In this document: positions 35,730 through 43,740 of the stretch, piece by piece
Numbering within the stretch: the stretch's first letter is position 1
Layout: every line of letters starts with the position of its first letter
DNA from: Polymorphobacter_B sp038225475
Lineage (GTDB): Bacteria; Pseudomonadota; Alphaproteobacteria; Sphingomonadales; Sphingomonadaceae
Assembly (NCBI GenBank): GCA_038225475.1
Contig: JBBRRA010000009.1
Span: forward strand, 1-64,000
DNA: 64,000 nt
Direction: 5' to 3'
Program-made: the position numbers and the translations under genes
Notes under the pieces: model-generated
What the model was told of the DNA's origin: nothing
The model's database searches: none
The model's input: only the letters and a program-made list of their open reading frames with translations

Positions 35730-36287
35730 ATGTACATCGAAACCGAACGCACGCCGAACCCGGCAACGTTAAAGTTCCTTCCCGGTCAGCCGGTGATGAC
35801 CAGCGGCACGATGGGGTTCGTCACGCCCGAGGATGCCGCCGCCTCGCCGCTCGCCGCCGCGTTGTTCGCGCTCGGTGATGTCGAGGGCGTATTTTTCGGG
35901 CATGACTTCGTCTCGGTCAACAAGGCCGAAGGCTCCGCCGACTGGGCGGCGCTCAAGCCGCAGGTGCTCGGCATTCTCGTCGATCATTTTTCAAGCGGCG
36001 CGCCACTGCTGACCGGTGCAGCCGAACCTGCGGTGATCCTGAACGACGATCCCGCCGATGCCGACATCGTCGCGCAGATCATCGACTTGCTCGACACGCG
36101 CGTCCGCCCGCAGGTCGCCAACGACGGTGGCGACATCATTTATCGCGGCTTCGACAAGGGCGTCGTGCTGCTCCAGATGCAGGGTGCGTGCTCGGGCTGC
36201 CCGTCGTCGACGGCGACGCTCAAGGGCGGCATCGAATCGCTGCTCAAATATTATGTCCCCGAAGTCATCGAAGTGCGGGCAGTCTGA
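35730..36287 (+). CDS. nfuA: NfuA-type iron-sulfur carrier
   Basis: Iron-sulfur scaffold/carrier of 185 residues: an N-terminal Nfu_N domain (residues 1-90) and a C-terminal NifU-like domain with C154-x2-C157 holding a bridging cluster in the dimer. It delivers clusters to apo-proteins; likely clients in this window include MiaB, HpnH and HpnJ, by inference. ATG at 35730 follows GAGAGG. The stop overlaps the nitroreductase start as TGATG. Confidence 0.92.
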   Translation: MYIETERTPNPATLKFLPGQPVMTSGTMGFVTPEDAAASPLAAALFALGDVEGVFFGHDFVSVNKAEGSADWAALKPQVLGILVDHFSSGAPLLTGAAEPAVILNDDPADADIVAQIIDLLDTRVRPQVANDGGDIIYRGFDKGVVLLQMQGACSGCPSSTATLKGGIESLLKYYVPEVIEVRAV

Positions 36288-36880
36288 TGGCGGGCGCAGC
36301 CCTCGATACGACGGCGCAAGCGCAGCTGTTCGGCGATGCGCGTACCTATTACAGCTGGGCCGACACGCCGGTCACTGATACCGATCTGCGGGCGCTGCAC
36401 GACTTGGTGAAATTGGGGCCGACGTCGGCGAACTGCTCGCCGATGCGGCTGGTGTACTGCCGGTCCGACGCCGCTCGCGCCAAGCTGGCGGCCTGCGCGA
36501 GCGCCGCCAATGCGCCCAAGATTCTCGCCGCGCCGGTGACGGCGATCGTCGGCATGGATCTGCGCTTTTACGACCGGCTGCCGCAACTGTTCCCGCACGC
36601 CGACGCGCGCGCATGGTTTGCCGGCAACGATGCCCTGATCCGCGAGACGGCGTTTCGCAATTCGTCGCTGCAGGGCGCGTATCTGATCATGGCGGCGCGC
36701 ACGCTGGGCTTCGACACCGGACCGATGTCGGGGTTCGACCGGGCGGCGGTCGACGCGGCATTTTTCGCTGGCACGCCGATCGAAAGCAATTTCCTGTGCT
36801 CGATCGGTTTCGGTACCACCGAAAAGCTGTTCCCACGGTCACCGCGACCGGCGTTCGAGGATGTGGTGACGCTGGCTTGA
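36287..36880 (+). CDS. Nitroreductase family protein, RutE-like
   Basis: FMN-dependent nitroreductase-like protein of 197 residues. The G-P-T-S-A-N-C-S-P stretch near residue 45 and the C-terminal G-F-G-T segment resemble malonic semialdehyde reductase RutE/YdfG-type proteins. No other rut genes are nearby, so a general NAD(P)H reductase role is as likely. ATG overlaps the nfuA stop by one base. Confidence 0.82.
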   Translation: MAGAALDTTAQAQLFGDARTYYSWADTPVTDTDLRALHDLVKLGPTSANCSPMRLVYCRSDAARAKLAACASAANAPKILAAPVTAIVGMDLRFYDRLPQLFPHADARAWFAGNDALIRETAFRNSSLQGAYLIMAARTLGFDTGPMSGFDRAAVDAAFFAGTPIESNFLCSIGFGTTEKLFPRSPRPAFEDVVTLA

Positions 36881-36893
36881 TGGACGCCGCCGC

Positions 36894-37514
36894 GTGAGGC
36901 AATTGGTGATCGAGACCTCGGCGGGCGCGCTGTCGGTCGCGCTGCTCGACGGCGATGAAATCCTCGCTGAGCACCACCGGATCGTCGGGCGCGGCCATGC
37001 CGAGCATTTACTGCCGGCAATCGCCGAGGTGATGGCCGGGCAGCCGCACCCGGACCGGATTGCCGTCGATACCGGCCCGGGCAGCTTTACCGGACTGCGC
37101 GTCGGCATTGCCGCAGCGCGCGCGCTCGGGCTGGCGTGGGATATCGAGGTGGTCGGCATCACGGCCACCGCGCTGATCGCCGCAGCGGCCTTTGCGGCGG
37201 CTCCGCGGCTCACGGCGCTCGGCGTGGTGATCGACGCCGGACGCGGACGACTTTATGTCCAGCGGTTCGACCGCGAAACCGGCGCAAGCGGGGCGATCGA
37301 AGTCCTGAGCCCCGCCGAGGCGCGCATGTCGCTGCATCCGGTGCGGCGGCTTGCCGGCTCGGGGGCTGCTGCGGTCGGTGCGCCCGGTGATTTCGACATC
37401 GTCGCCGCGGGCGAGCCGCGCGCCGCCGATGCGCGGTGGCTCGCCGAGCCCGCGACGCCTGCGGATACCGATCCGCTTTATCTGGGGGCGTTAATGCCCG
37501 CCGTGGCCGCATGA
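36894..37514 (+). CDS. tsaB: tRNA t6A-modification protein TsaB
   Basis: ASKHA-fold protein of 206 residues, partner of TsaD in making N6-threonylcarbamoyladenosine on ANN-decoding tRNAs. The N-terminal I-E-T-S-A-G and G-P-G-S-F-T-G-L-R-V-G near residue 61 are hallmarks. The GTG at 36894 is the only plausible start, 13 bases after the previous stop. TsaD itself is encoded at 53.4-54.4 kb. Confidence 0.93.
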   Translation: MRQLVIETSAGALSVALLDGDEILAEHHRIVGRGHAEHLLPAIAEVMAGQPHPDRIAVDTGPGSFTGLRVGIAAARALGLAWDIEVVGITATALIAAAAFAAAPRLTALGVVIDAGRGRLYVQRFDRETGASGAIEVLSPAEARMSLHPVRRLAGSGAAAVGAPGDFDIVAAGEPRAADARWLAEPATPADTDPLYLGALMPAVAA

Positions 37515-37972
37515 CCGTGCTGCCGACCGAAACCGTCAACGCGGCCGCGCTCGAAGCGATCGTCGCATCGTCGTTCGATCCGCGCTTCGGCGAGGGGTGG
37601 TCGGCGACACAACTGGCGGGCACGCTGGCGCTACCGGGCAGCTGGGCGCGCGTCGCCGCCGACAGCGCAGGGTTCAGCCTGTGCCGAATGGCGGCCAGCG
37701 AAGCCGAGTTACTGCTGGTCGCGGTATTGCCGCTGTGTCGCGGGCGCGGCATCGGCGCGATGCTGGTACAGACCGCCAAGATCGACGCCATTAATCGCGG
37801 TGCTGAAACGATGTTTCTTGAAGTACGCGACGGCAATCTAGCAGCACGGCAACTTTACGAACGTGCAGGTTTTGTCGCAGTGGGACGGCGGCGCGACTAT
37901 TACCGCGGTACAGGAAGCGAGCGTTTCGATGCTTTAACCATGCGCTTCGACTTGAAATCGGTTCTCGGCTGA
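37511..37972 (+). CDS. rimI: GNAT acetyltransferase, RimI-like
   Basis: GNAT-fold N-acetyltransferase of 153 residues. The acetyl-CoA loop is C-R-G-R-G-I-G-A near residue 80 (R/Q-x-x-G-x-G/A), and N-x-x-A-R-x-L-Y-E-R-A-G-F follows near residue 115. Position after tsaB with an ATGA overlap is typical of RimI, which acetylates ribosomal protein S18, but the target here is inferred. Confidence 0.87.
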   Translation: MTVLPTETVNAAALEAIVASSFDPRFGEGWSATQLAGTLALPGSWARVAADSAGFSLCRMAASEAELLLVAVLPLCRGRGIGAMLVQTAKIDAINRGAETMFLEVRDGNLAARQLYERAGFVAVGRRRDYYRGTGSERFDALTMRFDLKSVLG

Positions 37973-38006
37973 TCGCCGGGGACTTGCAAAGCGGTCGGTT
38001 AAGAGC

Positions 38007-38028
38007 CATAGCGATGATTGAAGCTATG
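38007..38028 (+). promoter_or_regulatory. Inverted repeat upstream of mucR
   Basis: CATAGC at 38007-38012 and GCTATG at 38023-38028 form a perfect 6-base inverted repeat with a 10-base spacer, ending 28 bases before the mucR ATG. It could be an operator, perhaps for autoregulation. Confidence 0.35.
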
Positions 38029-38056
38029 TCTTCCATTCACACATCAAGGTATTCAA

Positions 38057-38476
38057 ATGTCGGATCGTACTGCCGTTCACACAGAGTTGCTGTCGCTGAC
38101 TGCCGACATCGTCTCATCGCATGTTGCGAACAACACCGTTGCGGTCTCTGATTTGCCGCATGTCATCGAGAATGTGTTCTCGACATTGTCGCGCCTCGGG
38201 ACTGCGCCAGCCGAACCCGAAGTTAAGCAGGAGCCGGCGGTGACGGTCCGTGCGTCGATCAAGCCGGACTATATTGTCTGCCTCGAAGACGGCAAGAAGC
38301 TCAAGATGCTCAAGCGTCACCTGATGACGCATTACGGCCTGACGCCCGACACTTACCGCGCCAAATGGGGCCTTGCCGCCGACTATCCGATGGTTGCACC
38401 AAACTATGCCGCGCAGCGTCGCACGCTCGCCAAGAAGATCGGCCTCGGCACCAAGCGCACCGCGTCGCGCAAGTAA
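38057..38476 (+). CDS. MucR/Ros family transcriptional regulator
   Basis: Zinc-finger regulator of 139 residues, a global regulator family of alphaproteobacteria. The finger centres on C75 with L-K-R-H-L (H88) and T-H-Y-G (H92). One expected Cys is replaced, as in many MucR proteins (D-Y-I-V-C-L-E-D-G-K-K). The C-terminus is basic. ATG at 38057 has AAGG about eight bases upstream. A strong hairpin follows the stop. Confidence 0.92.
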   Translation: MSDRTAVHTELLSLTADIVSSHVANNTVAVSDLPHVIENVFSTLSRLGTAPAEPEVKQEPAVTVRASIKPDYIVCLEDGKKLKMLKRHLMTHYGLTPDTYRAKWGLAADYPMVAPNYAAQRRTLAKKIGLGTKRTASRK

Positions 38477-38481
38477 TCGGC

Positions 38482-38512
38482 TGCGGCATCGCCGGTCGCC
38501 GGTGATGCCGCA
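38482..38512 (+). terminator. Strong hairpin after mucR
   Basis: TGCGGCATC at 38482-38490 pairs perfectly with GATGCCGCA at 38504-38512, and the inner GCCGG/CCGGT extends it to about 14 pairs with a TCG loop. No T-run follows, so termination may be T-independent, or the stem may protect the mucR 3' end. Confidence 0.6.
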
Positions 38513-38566
38513 CACCCTTGCCGGTGCCACTGGCGCTGCCTAGTATCGCCAAGCGAAAGGCAGGTC

Positions 38567-38992
38567 ATGCGCGGCAAGATCGACATTGAAGCGCTCTGCG
38601 CCAGCAAGGGCCTGCGGATCACCGAGCAGCGCCGGACGATCGCGCGCGTGCTTTCCGATTCGGAAGACCATCCCGACGTCGAGGAAGTTCATCGCCGGTC
38701 GGCGGCGCTCGATCCGCGCATCTCGATCGCGACGGTCTATCGAACCGTGCGCCTGTTCGAGGAAGCCGGCATCCTCGAACGCCATGATTTCCGCGAGGGG
38801 CGCGCGCGCTACGAAGCTGTCCCCGACGAGCACCACGACCATTTGATCGACATCGAAAGCGGTAGCGTCGTCGAATTCCATGACGACGAGCTCGAGGCGT
38901 TGCAGGCGCGCATCGCCGCGCGGCTTGGCTATCGTCTGGTCGATCACCGCATGGAGCTCTACGCGGTGCGCGACCGCCCGGCCGAGCCCTGA
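38567..38992 (+). CDS. fur: Fur family metalloregulator
   Basis: Ferric-uptake-regulator family protein of 141 residues: winged-helix DNA-binding domain (R-I-T-E-Q-R near 17-22, I-A-T-V-Y-R-T near 55) and dimerisation domain with the H-H-D-H-L metal site near residue 89. The C-x-x-C structural zinc pairs of Escherichia coli Fur are absent, as in many alphaproteobacterial Fur/Mur proteins, so Fe or Mn sensing cannot be told apart. Confidence 0.92.
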   Translation: MRGKIDIEALCASKGLRITEQRRTIARVLSDSEDHPDVEEVHRRSAALDPRISIATVYRTVRLFEEAGILERHDFREGRARYEAVPDEHHDHLIDIESGSVVEFHDDELEALQARIAARLGYRLVDHRMELYAVRDRPAEP

Positions 38993-39069
38993 CGCTGACG
39001 ACGATCAGCCCCGTCCGGCCGGAACGCGAGGCGAACGCCTATGCGTACCGTCTTGGTCCGGCGCGGACG

Positions 39070-39822
39070 TTGATCGGCACCGCAGCGGCGGTTGGCGTGA
39101 TCGTTCCGGTCGAACTGCTGATGCGGCGGCTGTCTCGGCGCAGCCGACCGCGCTTGCCGTGGTTATTTCACCGGGCGTTGACGCGTGCGCTGGGCATCCG
39201 CGTGGTCGTGCACGGCCACCCGGTACGGCGCAGCAGCGTGCTGTTCGTCGCCAACCACCTGTCATGGACCGATATTCCGGTGCTCGGCAGCCAGGTGCTG
39301 GCGTCGTTCGTGGCGAAATCCGAAGTCGGTGGCTGGGGCATGATCGGCTGGCTGGCGGGGCTCAGCCGGACGCTCTATGTCGAGCGCGAGCGTCGGCAAA
39401 CGACGGGCGAAGCACGCTCGGCGATCGCAGCGCGGCTGGCGGCGGGCGATAGCGTCATCCTGTTTCCCGAAGGCACCAACAGCGACGGCATCGGCGTGCT
39501 GCCGTTCAAATCGTCGCTGTTTGCCGCGCTCGAAGGCCATGGCGGCGAGGATTTCCTGATCCAGCCGGTGACGATCGCCTACACCCGGCTGAACGGCATG
39601 CCGATCACGCGCGAGCGACTGCCCGATATCGCGTGGATCGGCGACACCGAACTTTGGCCGCATGCGATGAAATTCATGACGCTTGGCAAGGTGCGGGCCG
39701 AACTGCGTTTTCACCCCGCCGTACGCGCCGCCGATTTCGCCAACCGCAAGGCGTTGGCGCAGTATTGCCACGCATTGATCGCGGCGAGCTATTCGGGAAT
39801 GATGCGCGGACAGGCGGGATGA
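39070..39822 (+). CDS. plsC: Lysophospholipid acyltransferase, PlsC-like
   Basis: 1-acyl-glycerol-3-phosphate acyltransferase-like protein of at least 250 residues, acylating position 2 of glycerolipids. The catalytic N-H-L-S-W-T-D (H-x4-D) lies near residues 62-68 and F-P-E-G-T-N near 132. The start is uncertain: TTG at 39070 is the first standard start, but the frame stays open to the fur stop with only CTG codons, so about 25 more residues are possible. The stop overlaps the miaB start as ATGA. Confidence 0.88.
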   Translation: MIGTAAAVGVIVPVELLMRRLSRRSRPRLPWLFHRALTRALGIRVVVHGHPVRRSSVLFVANHLSWTDIPVLGSQVLASFVAKSEVGGWGMIGWLAGLSRTLYVERERRQTTGEARSAIAARLAAGDSVILFPEGTNSDGIGVLPFKSSLFAALEGHGGEDFLIQPVTIAYTRLNGMPITRERLPDIAWIGDTELWPHAMKFMTLGKVRAELRFHPAVRAADFANRKALAQYCHALIAASYSGMMRGQAG

Positions 39823-41195
39823 CGCCGCGCCCGCAACCGCCTATACCGGTCGCACCCTTCCCGCAGGAGCAGCGCGCGCCCGTGAGCCAGAGCTATACCG
39901 TCAAGACCTTCGGCTGCCAGATGAACGTCTATGATTCGGAGCGTATCGGCGAACTGCTCGAGGCCGATGGCATGACGGCCGCCGCCAATCCCGACGCGGC
40001 GGATGTCGTCATCCTCAACACCTGCCACATCCGCGAAAAGGCGGCGGAGAAGGTGTATTCGGACATCGGACGGCTCAAATCCGCCAAGCGCGGTACAGCT
40101 CCGCAGCCCGTCGTCGTTATCGCCGGTTGCGTCGCGCAGGCCGAAGGCGCGGAGATTTTCCGCCGCGCCCCGCTGGTCGACGTCGTCGTCGGGCCGAACG
40201 CCTATCACCGGCTGCCCGCGATGCTGCGAGCGGGCGGGCGCACGATCGATACCGACATGCCGCTCGAATCGAAATTCGACGCGCTGCCGCCGCGCCGCCG
40301 AACGTCGGCTGCCAGCGCGTTTCTAACGGTCCAGGAAGGCTGCGACAAATTCTGCACCTTCTGCGTCGTGCCCTATACGCGCGGCATGGAGGTCTCGCGC
40401 CCGGTCGGCGAGCTGATCGCCGAGGCGCAGATCCTGATCGCCGGCGGCGCGCGCGAAATCACGCTGCTGGGGCAAAACGTCAACGGCTACCGCAGCGGCG
40501 GCGTCGGTTTTGCCGCGCTGATCCGCAGCATTGCCGCGCTGCCCGGACTGGTCCGCCTGCGCTATATGACGTCGCACCCGCGCGACATGGACGACGATCT
40601 GATCGCCGCGCATGCCGAGGTGCCACAGTTGATGCCGTTCCTGCACCTGCCGGTGCAGGCGGGATCGGATCCGCTGCTGCGGCGGATGAACCGTGCGCAC
40701 ACGGTCGACAGCTATTTGCGCACGCTCGATCAGCTGCGCATCGCGCGGCCCGACATCGGACTGTCGAGCGATTTCATCGTCGGCTTTCCGGGTGAAACCG
40801 ATGCCGAGTTTGCCGCGACGCTGGCGCTGGTCGAGCGCGTTGGCTACGCCCAGGCATACAGCTTCAAATACAGCCCGCGCCCCGGCACCGCTGCCGCGAC
40901 GATGGCCGATCAGGTTCCCGAACCCGTCAAGGAGGCACGATTGGCCGAGCTGCAAGCAACGATTGCCCGTGGGGCATTGGCGTTCAACCGTGCGAGTGTC
41001 GGGCGAACCTGCGACATCCTGCTCGAGCGCACCGGCCGCCGCGACGGTCAGCTGATCGGCAAATCGCCATGGCTGCAATCGGTGTTCGTCACCTCGCCGG
41101 GGTTGCGGATCGGCGATTTCGCCACCGTCGAACTGACCGAGGCGCAGCCCAACAGCGTCGAGGGCACGCTCGTCGCGCGCCAGCTGGCCGCCTGA
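39819..41195 (+). CDS. miaB: tRNA-2-methylthio-N6-dimethylallyladenosine synthase
   Basis: Radical SAM methylthiotransferase of 458 residues acting on i6A37 of tRNAs. The auxiliary cluster Cys are C33, C69 and C103; the radical SAM motif is C175-x3-C179-x2-C182; a C-terminal TRAM domain closes the protein. ATG at 39819 overlaps the plsC stop; a GTG at 39882, nearer the conserved start, is an alternative because the first 20 residues are Pro-rich. Confidence 0.96.
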   Translation: MTPRPQPPIPVAPFPQEQRAPVSQSYTVKTFGCQMNVYDSERIGELLEADGMTAAANPDAADVVILNTCHIREKAAEKVYSDIGRLKSAKRGTAPQPVVVIAGCVAQAEGAEIFRRAPLVDVVVGPNAYHRLPAMLRAGGRTIDTDMPLESKFDALPPRRRTSAASAFLTVQEGCDKFCTFCVVPYTRGMEVSRPVGELIAEAQILIAGGAREITLLGQNVNGYRSGGVGFAALIRSIAALPGLVRLRYMTSHPRDMDDDLIAAHAEVPQLMPFLHLPVQAGSDPLLRRMNRAHTVDSYLRTLDQLRIARPDIGLSSDFIVGFPGETDAEFAATLALVERVGYAQAYSFKYSPRPGTAAATMADQVPEPVKEARLAELQATIARGALAFNRASVGRTCDILLERTGRRDGQLIGKSPWLQSVFVTSPGLRIGDFATVELTEAQPNSVEGTLVARQLAA

Positions 41196-42256
41196 TGCCC
41201 AAGAAAAACCCGCCGCGCGGCCCGTCGCGCAGCCCCGCCAGCCCCGCCCCGCGTTCCGGCGCGTCGCCGACGCCCGCCGGCGGTGCCGACCGCGTCCGCA
41301 TCGGGCTCGAGTTCGACCGCCCGGCGCTGATGCAGTCGCTGTTCGGTCAGCATGACGAAAATCTGATCGTCATCGAGCAGGAACTCGGCGTCTATCTGAG
41401 CGCGCGCGGCCATACCGTCATCATCGAGGGCGAGGCCGACGCTGCGGCGCGCGCACGCGATGTGCTCAACGTGCTGTACGACCGGCTTGCCGGTGGTGCC
41501 GAGCTCGACCGCGGCGACATCGCCGGCGCGGTTGCGATGAGCACCGCGCCGTCGATCGCCGGGCTGACGCGCGCCGACGACGCGCTGCTGTCGACCACCG
41601 TCATCCGCACACGGCGCAAGACCATCGCGCCGCGTTCGGCGATGCAGCTGCGCTATATGGAAGCGCTTTCGCGCGACGACGTGATTTTCGCGCTCGGACC
41701 GGCGGGCACCGGTAAGACTTATCTGGCGGTCGCGCAGGCGGTGGCGCAGCTGGTCGCGGGCTCGGTCGACCGGCTGGTGCTGTCGCGCCCGGCGGTCGAA
41801 GCCGGCGAAAAACTCGGCTTCCTGCCCGGCGACATGAAGGACAAAGTCGATCCGTACCTGCGCCCGCTCTACGATGCGCTGTACGACATGTTGCCCGCCG
41901 AACAGGTCGAGCGGCGGCTGAGCAGCGGCGAGATCGAAATTGCGCCGCTGGCGTTCATGCGCGGGCGGACGCTTGCGAGTGCATTCATCATCCTCGACGA
42001 GGCGCAGAACACCACGCCGCTGCAGATGAAGATGTTCCTGACGCGGTTCGGACAGGGGTCGCGCATGGTCGTCTGCGGCGACCCGAACCAGGTCGATCTG
42101 CCCAATCCGTCGCAATCGGGGCTGGCGGATGCGGTGCGAAAGCTCGACGGGATCGAGGGGATTTCGTGCATCCGCTTCGCCTCCCGCGATGTTGTCCGCC
42201 ACCCGATCGTCGGGCGCATCGTCGATGCCTATGAAGGCCCGCCGCAGGATGGCTGA
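41195..42256 (+). CDS. phoH: PhoH-like ATPase
   Basis: PhoH-family ATPase of 353 residues, probably acting in RNA metabolism with YbeY. Residues 1-30 are Pro/Ser-rich; Walker A G-P-A-G-T-G-K-T is at 168-175 and Walker B I-I-L-D-E-A-Q near 266. The start overlaps the miaB stop as TGATG. Confidence 0.95.
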   Translation: MPKKNPPRGPSRSPASPAPRSGASPTPAGGADRVRIGLEFDRPALMQSLFGQHDENLIVIEQELGVYLSARGHTVIIEGEADAAARARDVLNVLYDRLAGGAELDRGDIAGAVAMSTAPSIAGLTRADDALLSTTVIRTRRKTIAPRSAMQLRYMEALSRDDVIFALGPAGTGKTYLAVAQAVAQLVAGSVDRLVLSRPAVEAGEKLGFLPGDMKDKVDPYLRPLYDALYDMLPAEQVERRLSSGEIEIAPLAFMRGRTLASAFIILDEAQNTTPLQMKMFLTRFGQGSRMVVCGDPNQVDLPNPSQSGLADAVRKLDGIEGISCIRFASRDVVRHPIVGRIVDAYEGPPQDG

Positions 42257-42259
42257 GGC

Positions 42260-42772
42260 GTGCTGATCGTCGAGACCACCGTCGCCGCTGGGGACTGGGA
42301 AGGAACGACCGACTGGGCGGCGCTCGCCGACCGCGCCTGCCGCGCCGCACTGACGCTGACGCCGCACGCGGCGCTGGCCGACGGCGGTTTCACGTGCGAA
42401 GTCGCGGTGCGCCTGACCGACGATGGCGAAGTCGAGGGGCTGAATTCGCAGTATCGCGGCAAGCAGCAGCCAACCAATGTACTGTCGTTTCCGATGGTGC
42501 AATCCGACCTGCTCGACAGTATCGCCGATTCGGACGACGGCGAAGTCCTGCTCGGGGACATTATTCTGGCGGCCGGGACTGTCGCGCGCGAGGCCGCCGA
42601 TCAGGATATTGCGCGGCACGACCATGCTGCGCACCTGATTGTGCACGGCATGTTGCACCTGCTAGGTTACGACCATGACGATGACGGAGCTGCCGAGCAT
42701 ATGGAAGCGATCGAGACCAGCGCGTGCGCCGCGCTCGGGCTTCGCGATCCCTATGCGGCGCGCGATCAATGA
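42260..42772 (+). CDS. ybeY: Endoribonuclease YbeY
   Basis: Zinc metalloprotein of 170 residues involved in 16S rRNA maturation and ribosome quality control. The zinc site H129-G-M-L-H133-x5-H139 is intact. The GTG at 42260 lies three bases after the phoH stop. Its stop overlaps the corC start as ATGA. Confidence 0.96.
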   Translation: MLIVETTVAAGDWEGTTDWAALADRACRAALTLTPHAALADGGFTCEVAVRLTDDGEVEGLNSQYRGKQQPTNVLSFPMVQSDLLDSIADSDDGEVLLGDIILAAGTVAREAADQDIARHDHAAHLIVHGMLHLLGYDHDDDGAAEHMEAIETSACAALGLRDPYAARDQ

Positions 42773-43686
42773 GTGACCCTGCCTCTAGTATCGACTTCGG
42801 GTCGCGCATCTGGCGGTCGCTGCGCGAGCTCGTGGTCGGTGCGGCGGCTGAACCGACGTTGCGCGAAAGCCTCGAGGAAGCGATCGACGAGCATGTCGCG
42901 GGTCCCGGCAATACCGACGACCTGACGCCCGTCGAGCGGACGATGCTCAAAAACCTGCTGCATTTCGGCGAGCACCGCGTCGATGATGTGGCGGTGCCGC
43001 GCGCCGATATCGTCGCGTTCGACATCGCCGACAGCTTCGCCGAACTGGTCGAGCTGCTGCGCGATGCCGGCCACAGCCGCGTGCCGGTGTACCATGACAG
43101 CCTCGATACCGTGATCGGGATGATCCATGTCAAAGACGTCTATGCGGTCATCGCCAAGACTTTCGACGACAGTGTCTCGTCAAAGCCGTTCAAGGATCTC
43201 GACGTGCGGACGCTGCTGCGCACGGTGCTGTATGTACCGTCGTCGATGCGCGTGCTCGACCTGCTGGCGCGGATGCGCGCCGGGCGGACGCATATGGCCG
43301 TCGTCGTCGACGAATTCGGCGGCACCGACGGGCTGGTAACGATCGAAGACCTCGTCGAGGAAATCGTCGGCGATATCGAGGACGAGCATGACGAGGACGG
43401 GGCCAAGCTGCTGCAGGCGATCGGCGACGATATGTTCGAGGCCGACGCCCGCTTGCCGCTGAGTGAGCTCGACGAAACGCTGGGCCAGGATTTCGCGCAC
43501 GACGAGATCGGCGAGGAAGTCGATACGCTCGGCGGCATGGTGTTTATGCTCGCCGGCCGTGTCCCCGCGCCCGGCGAGACGATCCGCCACCCGTCGGGGT
43601 GGCGCTTCGAAGTCATCGACGGCGATCTGCGCATGGTCCGGCGGCTGCGCTTGTACCCGCCGATCGTCGCCGCGTCGGCCTCCTGA
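42769..43686 (+). CDS. corC: CorC/HlyC-type CBS-pair protein
   Basis: Cytoplasmic protein of 305 residues: two CBS domains (about residues 78-200) and a C-terminal CorC/HlyC domain (about 215-298) ending with the G-D-L-R-M-V-R-R segment. It has no membrane DUF21 domain, so it is the soluble CorC type, linked with magnesium/cobalt resistance and commonly next to ybeY and lnt. Confidence 0.93.
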   Translation: MSDPASSIDFGSRIWRSLRELVVGAAAEPTLRESLEEAIDEHVAGPGNTDDLTPVERTMLKNLLHFGEHRVDDVAVPRADIVAFDIADSFAELVELLRDAGHSRVPVYHDSLDTVIGMIHVKDVYAVIAKTFDDSVSSKPFKDLDVRTLLRTVLYVPSSMRVLDLLARMRAGRTHMAVVVDEFGGTDGLVTIEDLVEEIVGDIEDEHDEDGAKLLQAIGDDMFEADARLPLSELDETLGQDFAHDEIGEEVDTLGGMVFMLAGRVPAPGETIRHPSGWRFEVIDGDLRMVRRLRLYPPIVAASAS

Positions 43687-43740
43687 ACGTGCCGCGATGC
43701 GCGCTTCGCCCTGTCATCGCCGCGCGTTAAGCAGCTGCGC

